From: Negativicutes bacterium
GTDB taxonomy: Bacteria; Bacillota; JAAYKD01
NCBI GenBank assembly: GCA_021372785.1
Contig: JAJFTT010000066.1
Span: 1 to 60,120 of the forward strand
Length of the DNA stretch: 60,120 nt
Reading direction: 5' to 3'
A program made the translations under genes and the position numbers. Within the stretch, counting starts at the first letter, position 1; every line of letters starts with the position of its first letter. Shown one piece after another: positions 9,663-17,909 of this stretch. The notes beneath the pieces are model-generated. The model searched no databases. It saw nothing but the letters and a program-made list of their open reading frames with translations, and was not told the origin of the DNA.

Positions 9663-10103
9663 TTACTTCCTTTCCAATCCTTCCAGTGCGTTTTGCCATA
9701 TGCGCACATTCATGTCTGCGTACTGTTTCTGTTCCACCAGGGTGAAGCCGCTGAAAAGCTGCGCCGAAAACGCGTCCAGCACTGCGGATATATCAGGTAT
9801 CATCTTTTGCGCATCGTCTGTCAGCATAAGATGGATGCGCCGTCTGTCGCCCGTATCCTGCCTGCGCAGCAGCAGCTCCTTTTGTATCAGCGATTCTACT
9901 GCCTTTGATACGTTTGCCTTCGGCAACCTTCTCAGATCGACGATATCGCTTGCTGTGTCCTTACCCGGATTGTTGTTAAGAAACATCAGTATATTCGACT
10001 CGATCTGCGTAAGGCCGTACTTTTCGCATACGTCTTTACCGCTTAGCTCGAACAGCCGCATTACCGCTTGGAAGCGCTGCAATATTTCTCCGCCTTTAAG
10101 CAT
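9663..10103 (-). CDS. MarR family repressor of the MATE pump (146 aa)
   Basis: Standard MarR length. The winged helix spans about residues 30-100: GLTQIESNILMFLNNNPGKDTASDI gives the first helices, RRLPKANVSKAVESLIQKELL the recognition helix, and RRQDTGDRRRIHLMLT the wing with the family-typical DxRRxxxxLT signature. The gene leads a two-gene operon with the MATE pump, and a perfect palindrome overlaps its promoter. Autoregulation with derepression by a pump substrate is the likely scheme, which is inference from many MarR/MATE pairs. Confidence 0.92.
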   Translation of the reverse strand: MLKGGEILQRFQAVMRLFELSGKDVCEKYGLTQIESNILMFLNNNPGKDTASDIVDLRRLPKANVSKAVESLIQKELLLRRQDTGDRRRIHLMLTDDAQKMIPDISAVLDAFSAQLFSGFTLVEQKQYADMNVRIWQNALEGLERK

Positions 10104-10125
10104 ATGGTCACCACCACTCTCATAA

Positions 10126-10184
10126 AGTTTCTATGGAAACTGTTTTATTATAAACTATTATACATTCAATCCGCTGTTTGTCAA
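10126..10184 (-). promoter_or_regulatory. Promoter and operator of the MarR-MATE operon
   Basis: On the minus strand TTGACA (10179-10184) and TATAAT (10157-10162) are spaced by 16 bases, a near-consensus sigma-A promoter. The 16-base palindrome AGTTTCTATGGAAACT (10126-10141) lies just past the expected start point, a usual place for a MarR operator. Confidence 0.8.
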
Positions 10185-10476
10185 TGGTTATCATGAAATC
10201 AGATGAGTTCAAATATGAAGCATGAGCATTTTTTGCGTTGCAAAGCAAACAATTTTCCGGTATCAAGGGATATCAAATATAACAGATTAAGGTGCAATGG
10301 CAGCGAAGATTAAAATCGAATAAAAAAGGACATTTTGCAGCTTTTTGGGTAGAATTTACCCAAAAGAGATATGCAAATATGTCCAAGAAAAAATATTAAG
10401 TATGGGCAGCTGCTTTGCCAATATAACCGCGATGTCTATGATGTCATGCCCTTTGCGATCTAGTAAACAAAGATTG
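10185..10476. other. Non-coding gap with one hairpin
   Basis: AT-rich DNA between the MarR promoter and the end of the DUF6544-like gene. The only structure I see is a hairpin, TTTTGGGTA (10343-10351) with TACCCAAAA (10357-10365), which may end transcription of the DUF6544-like gene although no T-run follows. A 78-aa frame crossing it on the + strand has no support. Confidence 0.5.
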
Positions 10477-11334
10477 TTAGTTATTTTCCGTAATAGTGCC
10501 TTTCCCGTTAAAATAAATCAGGTCCCCATCGTCATAATGCCAAATTGCCTGAAACGAGGTCGGTTTTTTGATACCGTTTAATTCTATATAATCATCACAA
10601 ACAACTGACCATTCCATCGTTTCGCTTGATCCATCGGTTGCTACAGCCGACCTGTCATCGGTTGTGAAAGACAGCATTTCCCCATTTTCGTTAAATGTAA
10701 AAATTCCGCTGACAGATATACCATAACAGGATATTGTTGCTTTTGCGTTCAGATCATCGACTGCCTCCCATTTAATATAATCCTGTAAAGCTGAATTAGG
10801 GACAAAGAGGATTTCCGAGAGGAATGTGACCAGGCTCGATTTATCCATAACTTCTCCTGTTTGGTCAAATAAAGTGAAAAGTTTTGCCAAAACGCCTTTC
10901 ATTGAACCGGAACCATCTGAATATGTGTCCAGTCCTTCAAAGGGGATACCATACATCGAGCTGTCAATATAGGCGATTCTATTCGGCTCTTTCACGAAAT
11001 TATATTGCGTGTAATCGATTTTTATCGCAGATTTATTCTTGCCGAACAAAAAATCGACATCCTGATAATATATTTTTATATAGGACATTTTCGGTGTGCC
11101 AATATAACCGCAATATCTGAAGTATGTCTGAACAGGCGCGGGCAGGCCGGCAATGTCTTCCTCCTGGAATATGCCTTCCTGAGGATCAGCTTCAGTCATA
11201 AGTTGCTTTGCCGTCCTGTCAAAGTCCGTTTTAGACTTTGAATATGGAATATTAAAAAATATCATCAGGATACCTGTTACGCAGAGTACAACCCCGATTA
11301 TAGTGAGCATTATTTTTTTGCTCCTCCTTCTCAT
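10477..11334 (-). CDS. DUF6544/DUF6920-like membrane-anchored protein (285 aa)
   Basis: One N-terminal membrane segment (about residues 9-29) precedes an extracytoplasmic domain. The motif LPAPVQTYFRYCGYIG at about 63-78 is the recurring signature of the DUF6544 family, whose role is unknown. The rest looks like a beta-rich lipid- or lipoprotein-binding fold. It starts six bases after AAGGAGG. It lies between the hydrolase and the MarR gene on the same strand, with gaps large enough for its own promoter. Family assignment is from memory of the motif. Confidence 0.6.
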   Translation of the reverse strand: MRRRSKKIMLTIIGVVLCVTGILMIFFNIPYSKSKTDFDRTAKQLMTEADPQEGIFQEEDIAGLPAPVQTYFRYCGYIGTPKMSYIKIYYQDVDFLFGKNKSAIKIDYTQYNFVKEPNRIAYIDSSMYGIPFEGLDTYSDGSGSMKGVLAKLFTLFDQTGEVMDKSSLVTFLSEILFVPNSALQDYIKWEAVDDLNAKATISCYGISVSGIFTFNENGEMLSFTTDDRSAVATDGSSETMEWSVVCDDYIELNGIKKPTSFQAIWHYDDGDLIYFNGKGTITENN

Positions 11335-11393
11335 AACGTTCCTCCTTCATTGGACCTACGAGTATAACGAAAATTCATACCTTTTTCTGCATG

Positions 11394-12563
11394 TCATGCA
11401 GTATCAGTATCGGCAAGAGCAGTACTTTTGTTTAATACGTCCTCGAGCATGATCTGCGTAAATTTTTCAGGTTCTTCAAACATGGGGCTATGGGCAGACT
11501 GCTCGAATGTATAAAAACCTTTTACCGGAGCCTGCAAGTGTTTCAGGTAAACTTTTGATAAATCATAGTTAACCGTATAATCGTATTTGCCGCTGATAAA
11601 ATAAGCAGGAATCTTTAACTGGGATACTTCGGCAGTCAAATCCGCAGAAAAAAGCTGATCAATTAATTTGGTATCATTTCTCAAAAAAGCTTTTGCACGC
11701 CATACCGTTATTTTTTCTTTCAGTGTATATGCCCTGCATTGAAAGACGGGAATAAATATACCGGTAATGACGGATTTCATATTGTGCATGGTACCAATGC
11801 CAAGCTCATGCATGGTTCTGTCACGTAATAAAGAAACAAAAAATGAACGAACCGCGATATCAGATTCCAAAACCGGATAGTTTTTTAATTTCTTAATCAT
11901 TTCATTGTTTCCGGCCGCTGTATACTGCTCCAGAATGTATGTGTATGCCAGCTTTTCCGATTCAGCCATTTGTGAAATCTGTGCCACGCCGATATAGGCG
12001 ATATATAGCTGAGGCGCCTGGGCCGCGGCTTGAATACCGAGGAATGAACCCCAGGAATGCGCCATTAAATAAATCTTATCCTGCCCAAAACGTTCGCGAA
12101 GATAATTTGTTGCTTCTATCGTATCGGATACAAGCTGTTCCGCGGTTAAGTCCTGTGCCGAAATGTCTGCGTTATACGAAAGCCCTGCGCCGCGCTGCTC
12201 CCAGTAACAAACGGTGAAGTGGTCTTCAAGCCCGGTTGGATACTTCTCGGCAAGAAAATACTCCGGCATACCCGGTCCCCCATGCAAAAAAAGCAGCACC
12301 GGGTTTTTTGTATTTTTACCTTTTATAAACATACCCTGCTCGACACCACCGATGTTTACTATAACTTTTTCAGATATGCTTCCCTCAAGCATACTATTGT
12401 TTTTATCCAAAAAAGGTTCAGGTTTTCCCGGACTGATTACTAATAATATGCCTGTGAGAATAAATACACATCCAAGTAAAAAAGCAAGCGTGATTGGCAT
12501 AATACGCCCCTCCCTAGTTACAAGCGATTTTTTAGAAAGCTTCTCATTCTTAATCATTTTCAT
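11394..12563 (-). CDS. Alpha/beta hydrolase, proline iminopeptidase-like, membrane anchored (389 aa)
   Basis: I chose the ATG at 12563 because GGGGA precedes it by six bases. Upstream in-frame codons would overlap the TetR gene. A membrane segment (about residues 20-42) is followed by a hydrolase domain. LFLHGGPGMPEYF holds the oxyanion loop, MAHSWGSFLG the nucleophile Ser, SGKYDYTVN the Asp, and QSAHSPMFEEPEKF the His. HGGPG is typical of the S33 prolyl aminopeptidase branch, but related esterases and lactonases share it, so the substrate is open. The gene follows the TetR gene by 13 bases and is almost certainly controlled by it. Confidence 0.85.
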   Translation of the reverse strand: MKMIKNEKLSKKSLVTREGRIMPITLAFLLGCVFILTGILLVISPGKPEPFLDKNNSMLEGSISEKVIVNIGGVEQGMFIKGKNTKNPVLLFLHGGPGMPEYFLAEKYPTGLEDHFTVCYWEQRGAGLSYNADISAQDLTAEQLVSDTIEATNYLRERFGQDKIYLMAHSWGSFLGIQAAAQAPQLYIAYIGVAQISQMAESEKLAYTYILEQYTAAGNNEMIKKLKNYPVLESDIAVRSFFVSLLRDRTMHELGIGTMHNMKSVITGIFIPVFQCRAYTLKEKITVWRAKAFLRNDTKLIDQLFSADLTAEVSQLKIPAYFISGKYDYTVNYDLSKVYLKHLQAPVKGFYTFEQSAHSPMFEEPEKFTQIMLEDVLNKSTALADTDTA

Positions 12564-12576
12564 TTTTTTCCCCGAT

Positions 12577-13170
12577 TTACAATGTCTGTTTGTTCCAAAT
12601 AATATCTTCAATCTTTTTTTCCCAATCTTTGTCATAATAAATATTTTTCATTGTAGCGATTGAAGCAAGGCCATGAACGGAAGCCCATAATGCTATAATC
12701 GTATCTTCCATTTTTTCTTTTGGCATTCCGGTTTCTCCGAAGATACGTAAAACATTTTCTTTCAGTAATTCAAAAGGCGGAAAGTTGTTCTTCGCATTTT
12801 CATCCAATGACAGATTAACTTTTATGCAAGGCTGTGAAAACAGGAACTGAAAATAATTTGGATTTTTAACAAAAAACAGCACATAACTCTTCCCCATTTG
12901 GATCAGCACTCTTTGGTCGTTTTGATTTAGACAGGATTCAATTGCGGTGTGAAGAACTTCCATAAACTGATTTGTTACATAATCCTGCATAGCCTCCAGC
13001 AAGTCTTCCTTGCTTTGAAAATGACTGTAAGGCGCCGATTGACTTACACCGCACATGACACATACTTTTCGCAATGAAAGCTGCTCTATACCCTTTTGAT
13101 TAATTAATTCAATCCCAGCCTCAATGAGACAATTTCTTAAATTCCCATGATGATAGGGTTTATCCGGCAT
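12577..13170 (-). CDS. TetR family repressor (197 aa)
   Basis: The N-terminal HTH covers about residues 8-55, with LIEAGIELINQKGIEQLSLRKVC followed by GVSQSAPYSHFQSKEDLLEA, the usual TetR recognition helix and connector. The C-terminal ligand domain matches the WHG-type group (FELLKENVLRIF, IIALWASVHGLASI). It heads an operon with the hydrolase. A long inverted repeat covers its own promoter. It probably represses both genes until a small molecule binds. The ligand is unknown. Confidence 0.92.
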   Translation of the reverse strand: MPDKPYHHGNLRNCLIEAGIELINQKGIEQLSLRKVCVMCGVSQSAPYSHFQSKEDLLEAMQDYVTNQFMEVLHTAIESCLNQNDQRVLIQMGKSYVLFFVKNPNYFQFLFSQPCIKVNLSLDENAKNNFPPFELLKENVLRIFGETGMPKEKMEDTIIALWASVHGLASIATMKNIYYDKDWEKKIEDIIWNKQTL

Positions 13171-13201
13171 TTTATCACCTCTTCATCTTTACGCTGTTTA
13201 G

Positions 13202-13236
13202 ATTATAATATGATATCTTTACAGTGTCAAGATATC
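13202..13236 (-). promoter_or_regulatory. Consensus promoter with TetR operator
   Basis: TTGACA (13225-13230) and TATAAT (13202-13207) are exact consensus hexamers spaced by 17 bases on the minus strand. GATATCTT (13212-13219) and AAGATATC (13229-13236) form an inverted repeat that flanks and overlaps the -35 hexamer and spacer, where bound TetR would block polymerase. Confidence 0.85.
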
Positions 13237-13334
13237 GGGATGAGAAAGTGTCTGACTGAAAGTTATCCGTATGAGATCGGAACTGGCTCCGTTGATTCAT
13301 AGATAAAAGTAAAATTTGTATAAAAAGTTTCGAT

Positions 13335-13452
13335 CGAACCTTTTCAAAGGTTCGCGAGGGAGTTGGGGGCGTCGCCCCCAAGGTTTTTTAATGCTGATAA
13401 AGCGTATTTTGGAAGGGTTTGGGGAACCTTTTTCAAGAAAAAAGGTTCCCCA
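13335..13452. repeat. Hairpin-rich intergenic repeat of the clostridial type
   Basis: Three near-perfect hairpins stand in a row. They are CGAACC/GGTTCG arms at 13335-13354, TTGGGGGC/GCCCCCAA at 13363-13381 followed by a T-run, and a 14-base-arm stem GGGGAACCTTTTTC with its complement at 13421-13451. The composition resembles interspersed hairpin repeats I associate with gut Clostridia, although I cannot check copy number. It fills the gap between the chemotaxis receptor and the TetR gene and could also act as a bidirectional terminator. Confidence 0.65.
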
Positions 13453-13549
13453 ACATATCGGATTTGTGCACTTTTTTACAGGATGCCTTTTTCGACACTC
13501 TGATGCTATGATTCATAGAAAGCCTTTGGGGATTCAGTTTTCCAGTAAG

Positions 13550-14338
13550 TTAATAGTCTGTATTTTTAAGCTTAAAACTCCCTACCTGTTTTTTCATAAG
13601 CTCGGCCTGATTTGCCAATTCCTCATTTATCGCTGAATTTGACTGCATTTCCTGGGATATCAGCATGATTCCCTGATCGATTTTTTTGGACGAAACAGCG
13701 ATATCGTTCATAAGGGCCGCAACAGCGGACACTTCACTGACAATCTTATTGAGAGCATCCGTGGCATTTTTTGCGATCTTTGTGCCGCCGTCAACCTTAC
13801 TGATGGTGTCGTGGATCATTTCAGCCGTTTCCTTGGCTGCGTCTGCGGAACGCGTAGCAAGGTTCCGAACTTCCTCCGCAACTACGGCGAAACCCTTTCC
13901 GTGCTGCCCCGCCCTTGCGGCTTCAACTGCCGCGTTGAGCGCCAGTATGTTTGTCTGAAAGGCGATGTCTTCAATCACTTTGATGACCTTGGATATATTT
14001 GTGGAAGTATCATTTATCTCTTCCATAGCGATAACCATTTCTTTGATCTGGTTATCACCCTGTACAGCTTTCTCTTTGGCGGCGCTTGCCAGCTTATTTG
14101 CCTGGTCCGCGTTGCAGGTATTATTGCTTATGAGTGAAGATATCCCGACTATGGAGGCTGTCGGCGCCCCCTGTTCGGATGTGCCGTGCAAAAGCGCCAT
14201 ATTGGAGTCGTAGGCCCGGCGGGAGTCTGCCAGAACATTATTTGAAGCAGTGTTGATATTAGTCAGCAGCAGGTTGATTTTTTCAACCATTTCCTTAAGC
14301 TTTATGTTAAGAAAATCATCCTCAGACCGGGCTTTCAA
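13550..14338 (-). CDS. Methyl-accepting chemotaxis protein, C-terminal signalling part (frameshifted gene)
   Basis: This frame holds the MCP signalling domain. The hairpin tip is IAFQTNILALNAAVEAARAG followed by GKGFAVVAEEVRNLA, which binds CheA and CheW, and long methylation and coiled-coil helices surround it. The frame opens with a TTG inside the upstream gene and has no ribosome binding site. Its first residues KARSEDDFLN continue naturally from the upstream frame ending GGDLNIY. One missing base in a TATATAT tract near 14338-14345 therefore breaks a gene of about 553 codons. A sequencing slip or slippage-based phase variation are the alternatives to a dead gene. Confidence 0.85.
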   Translation of the reverse strand: MKARSEDDFLNIKLKEMVEKINLLLTNINTASNNVLADSRRAYDSNMALLHGTSEQGAPTASIVGISSLISNNTCNADQANKLASAAKEKAVQGDNQIKEMVIAMEEINDTSTNISKVIKVIEDIAFQTNILALNAAVEAARAGQHGKGFAVVAEEVRNLATRSADAAKETAEMIHDTISKVDGGTKIAKNATDALNKIVSEVSAVAALMNDIAVSSKKIDQGIMLISQEMQSNSAINEELANQAELMKKQVGSFKLKNTDY

Positions 14339-15204
14339 TATATATTCAAATCTCCGCCGGAAATCTTCTCGACAGCCGCCGCCTGCTCGCGAATATTGTT
14401 TATCATCTTGACGAACTCTGACGTCAGGATGCCTATTTCATCGGTCTTGTTCAGGTATCTGTCTGGAAACGTTATATCAACTATACCCTGGGATAACCTG
14501 GAAGAAGCGTTCTCCAGTATTTTTATGGGGTCAACTACTGTTTTCTTAACCACAATGTAAATCAAAACAAATGAAACAGCACACGACAGGATCATTATTC
14601 CTAATAAAGTGGGAAGATAATCATTAATACTCTTATTGATGGTATCAGCTCCGATATCCAGCCCGACAACGCCGACCACTTTGTTTTCGCTGTTAAAAAC
14701 AGGTGCAAAGCCTGAAATAAGATCACCGTATGCTCCGTTGGAATAAACAGAAGAAAAGGTGCCGTTTCCTGTTGAAATGGCTTCGCCGGGCTCGGCTCCG
14801 TATTCATCCTTGGGCTGCGTATCGCCAAGCATACTGGGTGTTTCGCCTTCCGAATATCCGTCCGCTATATATTTGTAATTGCTGCCCGAATCAACCATTA
14901 TGTATAAATAAGTCAGATCCAATTTTTCTTTCAGCTTGCTTATATAATCCAGCATTACCTGATAATAATCATCTTTCACTCCGGTTTTATCATATTCCGA
15001 TATCTTGTTTCCATCAATATTTTCGCTTACTGTCATAGCAATATCAAGAGCTCGCCTGCCCATATAATCTTCTAAATTGCTTTTGTATGTGGCAAAGCTG
15101 AAGTAACCTATTAATAGAGAACAACCCATGGATATAAGAAGTACATAAATTGAAATTTTGATTTTTATCGATATCTTTTTTATGATATAACACTCCTTCA
15201 GCAA
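14335..15204 (-). CDS. Methyl-accepting chemotaxis protein, N-terminal sensor part (frameshifted gene)
   Basis: Residues 13-35 form the first membrane segment and about 190-215 the second (LLGIMILSCAVSFVLIYIVV). Between them is a Cache-type ligand domain with the feature VFNSENKVVGVVGLDIGAD. A HAMP domain follows (VDPIKILENASSRLSQGIVDI). The frame stops at 14335, just after HAMP, and overlaps the signalling part by four bases in another frame. Without a frame correction the product would bind ligand but not signal. It lies directly downstream of the sensor fragment, in the same orientation. Confidence 0.85.
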   Translation of the reverse strand: MLKECYIIKKISIKIKISIYVLLISMGCSLLIGYFSFATYKSNLEDYMGRRALDIAMTVSENIDGNKISEYDKTGVKDDYYQVMLDYISKLKEKLDLTYLYIMVDSGSNYKYIADGYSEGETPSMLGDTQPKDEYGAEPGEAISTGNGTFSSVYSNGAYGDLISGFAPVFNSENKVVGVVGLDIGADTINKSINDYLPTLLGIMILSCAVSFVLIYIVVKKTVVDPIKILENASSRLSQGIVDITFPDRYLNKTDEIGILTSEFVKMINNIREQAAAVEKISGGDLNIY

Positions 15205-15356
15205 ATTAATGTAATCAAATGTTCGCTTATTTCAGCAGAAGTTTTTTCTGCTTGAATAAATATATCGACCCCGACCAGGGTTTATTAATACTGTCTTAAA
15301 AATGCACCGAAAGAGAATCAGCTCTGAAACAGTCAAGCTTAAAGCACCTCTGTGGA

Positions 15357-17153
15357 CTACTGTTTATTCATCATTTGCACAAACAAGTCGACGATTTGAG
15401 GGTCAAACTGTTTCCCGGCGCCGTCAATAATCACCTGTATGGCCTTTTCCCTGCCTGCAGAGTTTGGGTTTTCCTCGCTGCTTAACACTCTTTCATAGGT
15501 TTCCCCTATGGAAATTATCCTTGACAGCAAGGGGATTTCTCTGCCTTTAAGCCCCTTTGGATATCCTTTTCCATCCCATCTTTCATGGTGGCTGTATACG
15601 CCTTCCGACAAATCAAGAGTAGTGTCGAACAGGTTCAATATGCGGTAACCGATAACCGGATGCTGCTGCATTTTTTCAAGCTCTTCCTCTGACAAATCGG
15701 CTTTGGACAAAAGGTGTTCTTCCAATACAATTTTACCGATATCATGCAAAAACCCTGCTTGTTTTAATCTTTTTATTTCCGTATCCGGAAGGTCCATGGC
15801 ACTGCCGATACTGCCGCATATTTCCTCAACAGTAATCGAATGCTGTTTTTCTTTAGGGCTGCGGTTGTGCAGGGTTTCGATTATTGTATTGATAATGTCC
15901 ATATTAAAGGACTTCCGGTTCAGCGCCTTGTCTTTATACATCGCGTTTTCTGCGCTGGACAACACTTCTTCAATGGGTTGTGCCGAATTTGTTTTGGTAT
16001 TGCTGCCCAACGCAATGCTGCACTTTATTGCGGCAATACGCGAGTCGGAGAAAATATCTTTGATATTGGAAAGGACTTTCATTGCGTCCTCGTTTGTGGC
16101 TTTTGGCAGGATCATAACAAATTCGTCTCCGCCTACGCGGGCGACAGAGCCGTCTTTTCTGCAGGCTTCCATAAGGATTTCCGACGACTTCTTGATTAGG
16201 GCATCTCCCGCTGAATGTCCAAAGATATCATTGGTCATCTTTAAACCGTTGATATCTGCAAAAATCACCGATAAGGGCAGGTTGTCCGGATTATCTAATT
16301 TTTTAAGGTTCTCTTCAAAGCATCTTCTGTTGTGAAGACCGGTCAAGGTGTCGTGGCAGCTCAGGTATTTGATTTCCGCTTCTCTTTTCCTGCGCCCTGT
16401 AATATCCGTGAACGTAATAACTGCTCCAACGATTTTTTCGTTTTTTATCTGGGGATAAGCATGGTATTCAACATAGAAGAATGTGCCGTCCTCTTTCCAA
16501 AAAACCTCATCGTCAGAATGTGTACCTTCATTTTGTCTGATCGATTTCATAATTTTGCATTCTTCGGCGGAGAAGGGGGTACCGTCAATCTTGCTGTGAT
16601 GTATCTTCCGGTGCATATTCTCTCCGAGAAGATCTTCCTGGCCGGAATACCCGAGCAATTTGATGCAGCTTGTGTTGCAGAATGTACAGTTTCCTTCCAA
16701 ATCGATACCGTAAATTGCCTCGGCGGCTGAGTCCAGAAGAAGCCGAAGCTGATCTTTGCTGGTTTTCATGTCTTCCGTTCTTGTTTTCACCGTATCTTCC
16801 AGATTGTTTATTAAATCATAAAGGTTTTCGGCCATTTCATTGAAAGCTCCCGACAGTCTGCCGATCTCGTCATTTCTGAAAATTACCGCCCTGTCGGCAA
16901 GGTTGCCGGATGATATGTTATCAGCCACTTTCAACAAATTGCCCATAGGTTTAAGCAATCTTCTTATTATGATGTAAAAAAACAGTATCGACAGAAGAAT
17001 GGCGATTATCATAAGGATTATTGTCATCTGAATGCTTTGGTACACTTCTGTCATTAACAAACTTTCAGGCACCGCGGAAATAATGATCCAATTCAAACCC
17101 TCCCTATCAAACTCTTTTGCGTTTACATACAGGCTTTCGTTCTTTCTTTGAAA
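15357..17153 (-). pseudogene. C-terminal half of the split sensor: HAMP-PAS-GGDEF-HD
   Basis: Reading in from the junction, QRKNESLYVNAKEF completes the Cache domain begun at 6806-7691. A membrane segment follows (about residues 40-60 of the fragment), then HAMP, a PAS domain (SAAEAIYGIDLEGNC onward), a GGDEF domain and an HD-type phosphohydrolase domain (HDIGK, HHERWDGKGYP as in HD-GYP-like proteins). The GGDEF signature reads VGGDEF, so the cyclase loop looks intact. A frame starting at the ATG at 17096 could still make a cytoplasmic-side protein, but it has no good ribosome binding site. Reconstructed full length is 892 residues. The whole protein would be a c-di-GMP-type sensor, and whether it makes or degrades the messenger is open. 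Confidence 0.85.
17150..17153. other. Right recombination junction, core GAAA
   Basis: To the left is sensor gene sequence, to the right the displaced endolysin end: AAG TAC AGC GAG TAA completes the codons for K-Y-S-E and stop. The junction is 147 bases upstream of the first gene of the recombinase operon, as expected for the attP of a large serine recombinase. Confidence 0.75.
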
Positions 17154-17180
17154 GTACAGCGAGTAAACATATACTTAGTG

Positions 17181-17222
17181 ATGCCTACTGGAGAACATCT
17201 CTCTGGTAGGCATTATTTTTTT
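17181..17222 (+). terminator. Terminator of the phage lysis operon, now orphaned
   Basis: GCCTAC and GTAGGC arms with further pairing inside, followed by seven T's. It lies 15 bases after the displaced endolysin stop codon (17164-17166), which supports the view that it originally closed the holin-endolysin operon. Confidence 0.8.
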
Positions 17223-17299
17223 GCTTATTTTTTGTACGATGGTCTTCTTTTTTTCCAGTGGGTAGTGAGGACAAGAGTTCTCGGACTGGAGAAAAGCTC

Positions 17300-17695
17300 A
17301 TGACAACCGATCAGAAAAAAATAATAACCGAAATGCGAAGACTGGGTTGCACCTACGCGAGTATTGCAGAGACGCTCTCAATTTCGGAAAGTACGATAAA
17401 AACTTACTGCCGTCGTACTCGGCTTACTGACAATACTGAAAAAACAGTTCTTGTTTGCAAACAGTGTGGCAAACCAATCAAGGTGAAGAACAAACACAGA
17501 GCGCGTCAGTTCTGCTCAGACCAGTGTCGTGCGGCATGGTGGTATGCCAATCGTGGCAGCAAGCCCAGAACGGAATATCAACTGATATGCTCGAACTGCA
17601 GTCAGCCCTTCGTGAGCATCGGAAACAAGGCTCGGAAGTACTGCTCTCATCAGTGCTATATTGCCGCCCGGTTCGGAGGTAACAGCCATGAATGA
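17300..17695 (+). CDS. Small HTH plus double zinc-ribbon protein of the recombinase operon (131 aa)
   Basis: I chose the ATG at 17300, eight bases after GGAG. A start at 17258 would add 14 residues. Residues 1-50 form a sigma-70-region-4-like or resolvase-like HTH (YASIAETLSISESTIKTYCRRT). Two treble-clef or zinc-ribbon units follow, each with CxxC and CxxxC pairs (VCKQCGK...FCSDQCRAAW and ICSNCSQ...YCSHQC). It probably binds DNA and may be a directionality or regulatory factor for the recombinases, which is inference from position. The stop overlaps the next start region. Confidence 0.7.
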   Translation: MTTDQKKIITEMRRLGCTYASIAETLSISESTIKTYCRRTRLTDNTEKTVLVCKQCGKPIKVKNKHRARQFCSDQCRAAWWYANRGSKPRTEYQLICSNCSQPFVSIGNKARKYCSHQCYIAARFGGNSHE

Positions 17696-17909
17696 CCACA
17701 CTCTTGGCTACAAATCCGCTATGGCGCAAGCACGTCGGATGCTGTCAGAGGGCATCATCAACGAAGCTGAGTACACCATAATTGATACAATGATGGCCGA
17801 AAAATACGGCTTATCCTCGTGTAGTTTATTCCGGGAAAATGGCTTGCTATATAGTAGTATCAGAGGTAATATGTCACACTACAAGGGGGTGACAATATGC
17901 AAAAAATAA
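17688..17909 (+). CDS. SHOCT domain protein (73 aa)
   Basis: The ATG at 17688 lies eight bases after GGAGG. The core RRMLSEGIINEAEYTIIDTM followed by MAEKYG is a SHOCT-type short helical motif, usually a C-terminal oligomerisation module but common as a small free protein next to serine recombinases in elements of Bacillota. It overlaps both neighbours, so it is translated in concert with them. The function is unknown. Confidence 0.75.
   Translation: MNDHTLGYKSAMAQARRMLSEGIINEAEYTIIDTMMAEKYGLSSCSLFRENGLLYSSIRGNMSHYKGVTICKK

Larger units (their letters stand above)
6806..17153. mobile_element. 10.3-kb circularly permuted insertion
   Basis: The block carries seven genes, all on the minus strand, against the + strand phage genes on both sides. 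Its left end holds codons 1-295 of a sensor gene and its right end the remaining 597 codons, in the order expected if a 10,344-bp circle (17150 minus 6806) opened inside that gene. There is no recombinase, replication gene or insertion sequence within it. Intergenic DNA is AT-rich and includes a hairpin repeat family at 13335-13452. The movement was probably catalysed by an outside recombinase, most simply by the pair at 17897-20769. Capture of a chromosomal circle or an assembly error cannot be excluded from sequence alone. Confidence 0.7.

Noticed and set aside
13316-13636. A + strand frame through the hairpin repeat into the MCP gene
   Set aside because: It is antisense to the chemotaxis receptor and reads through palindromes.
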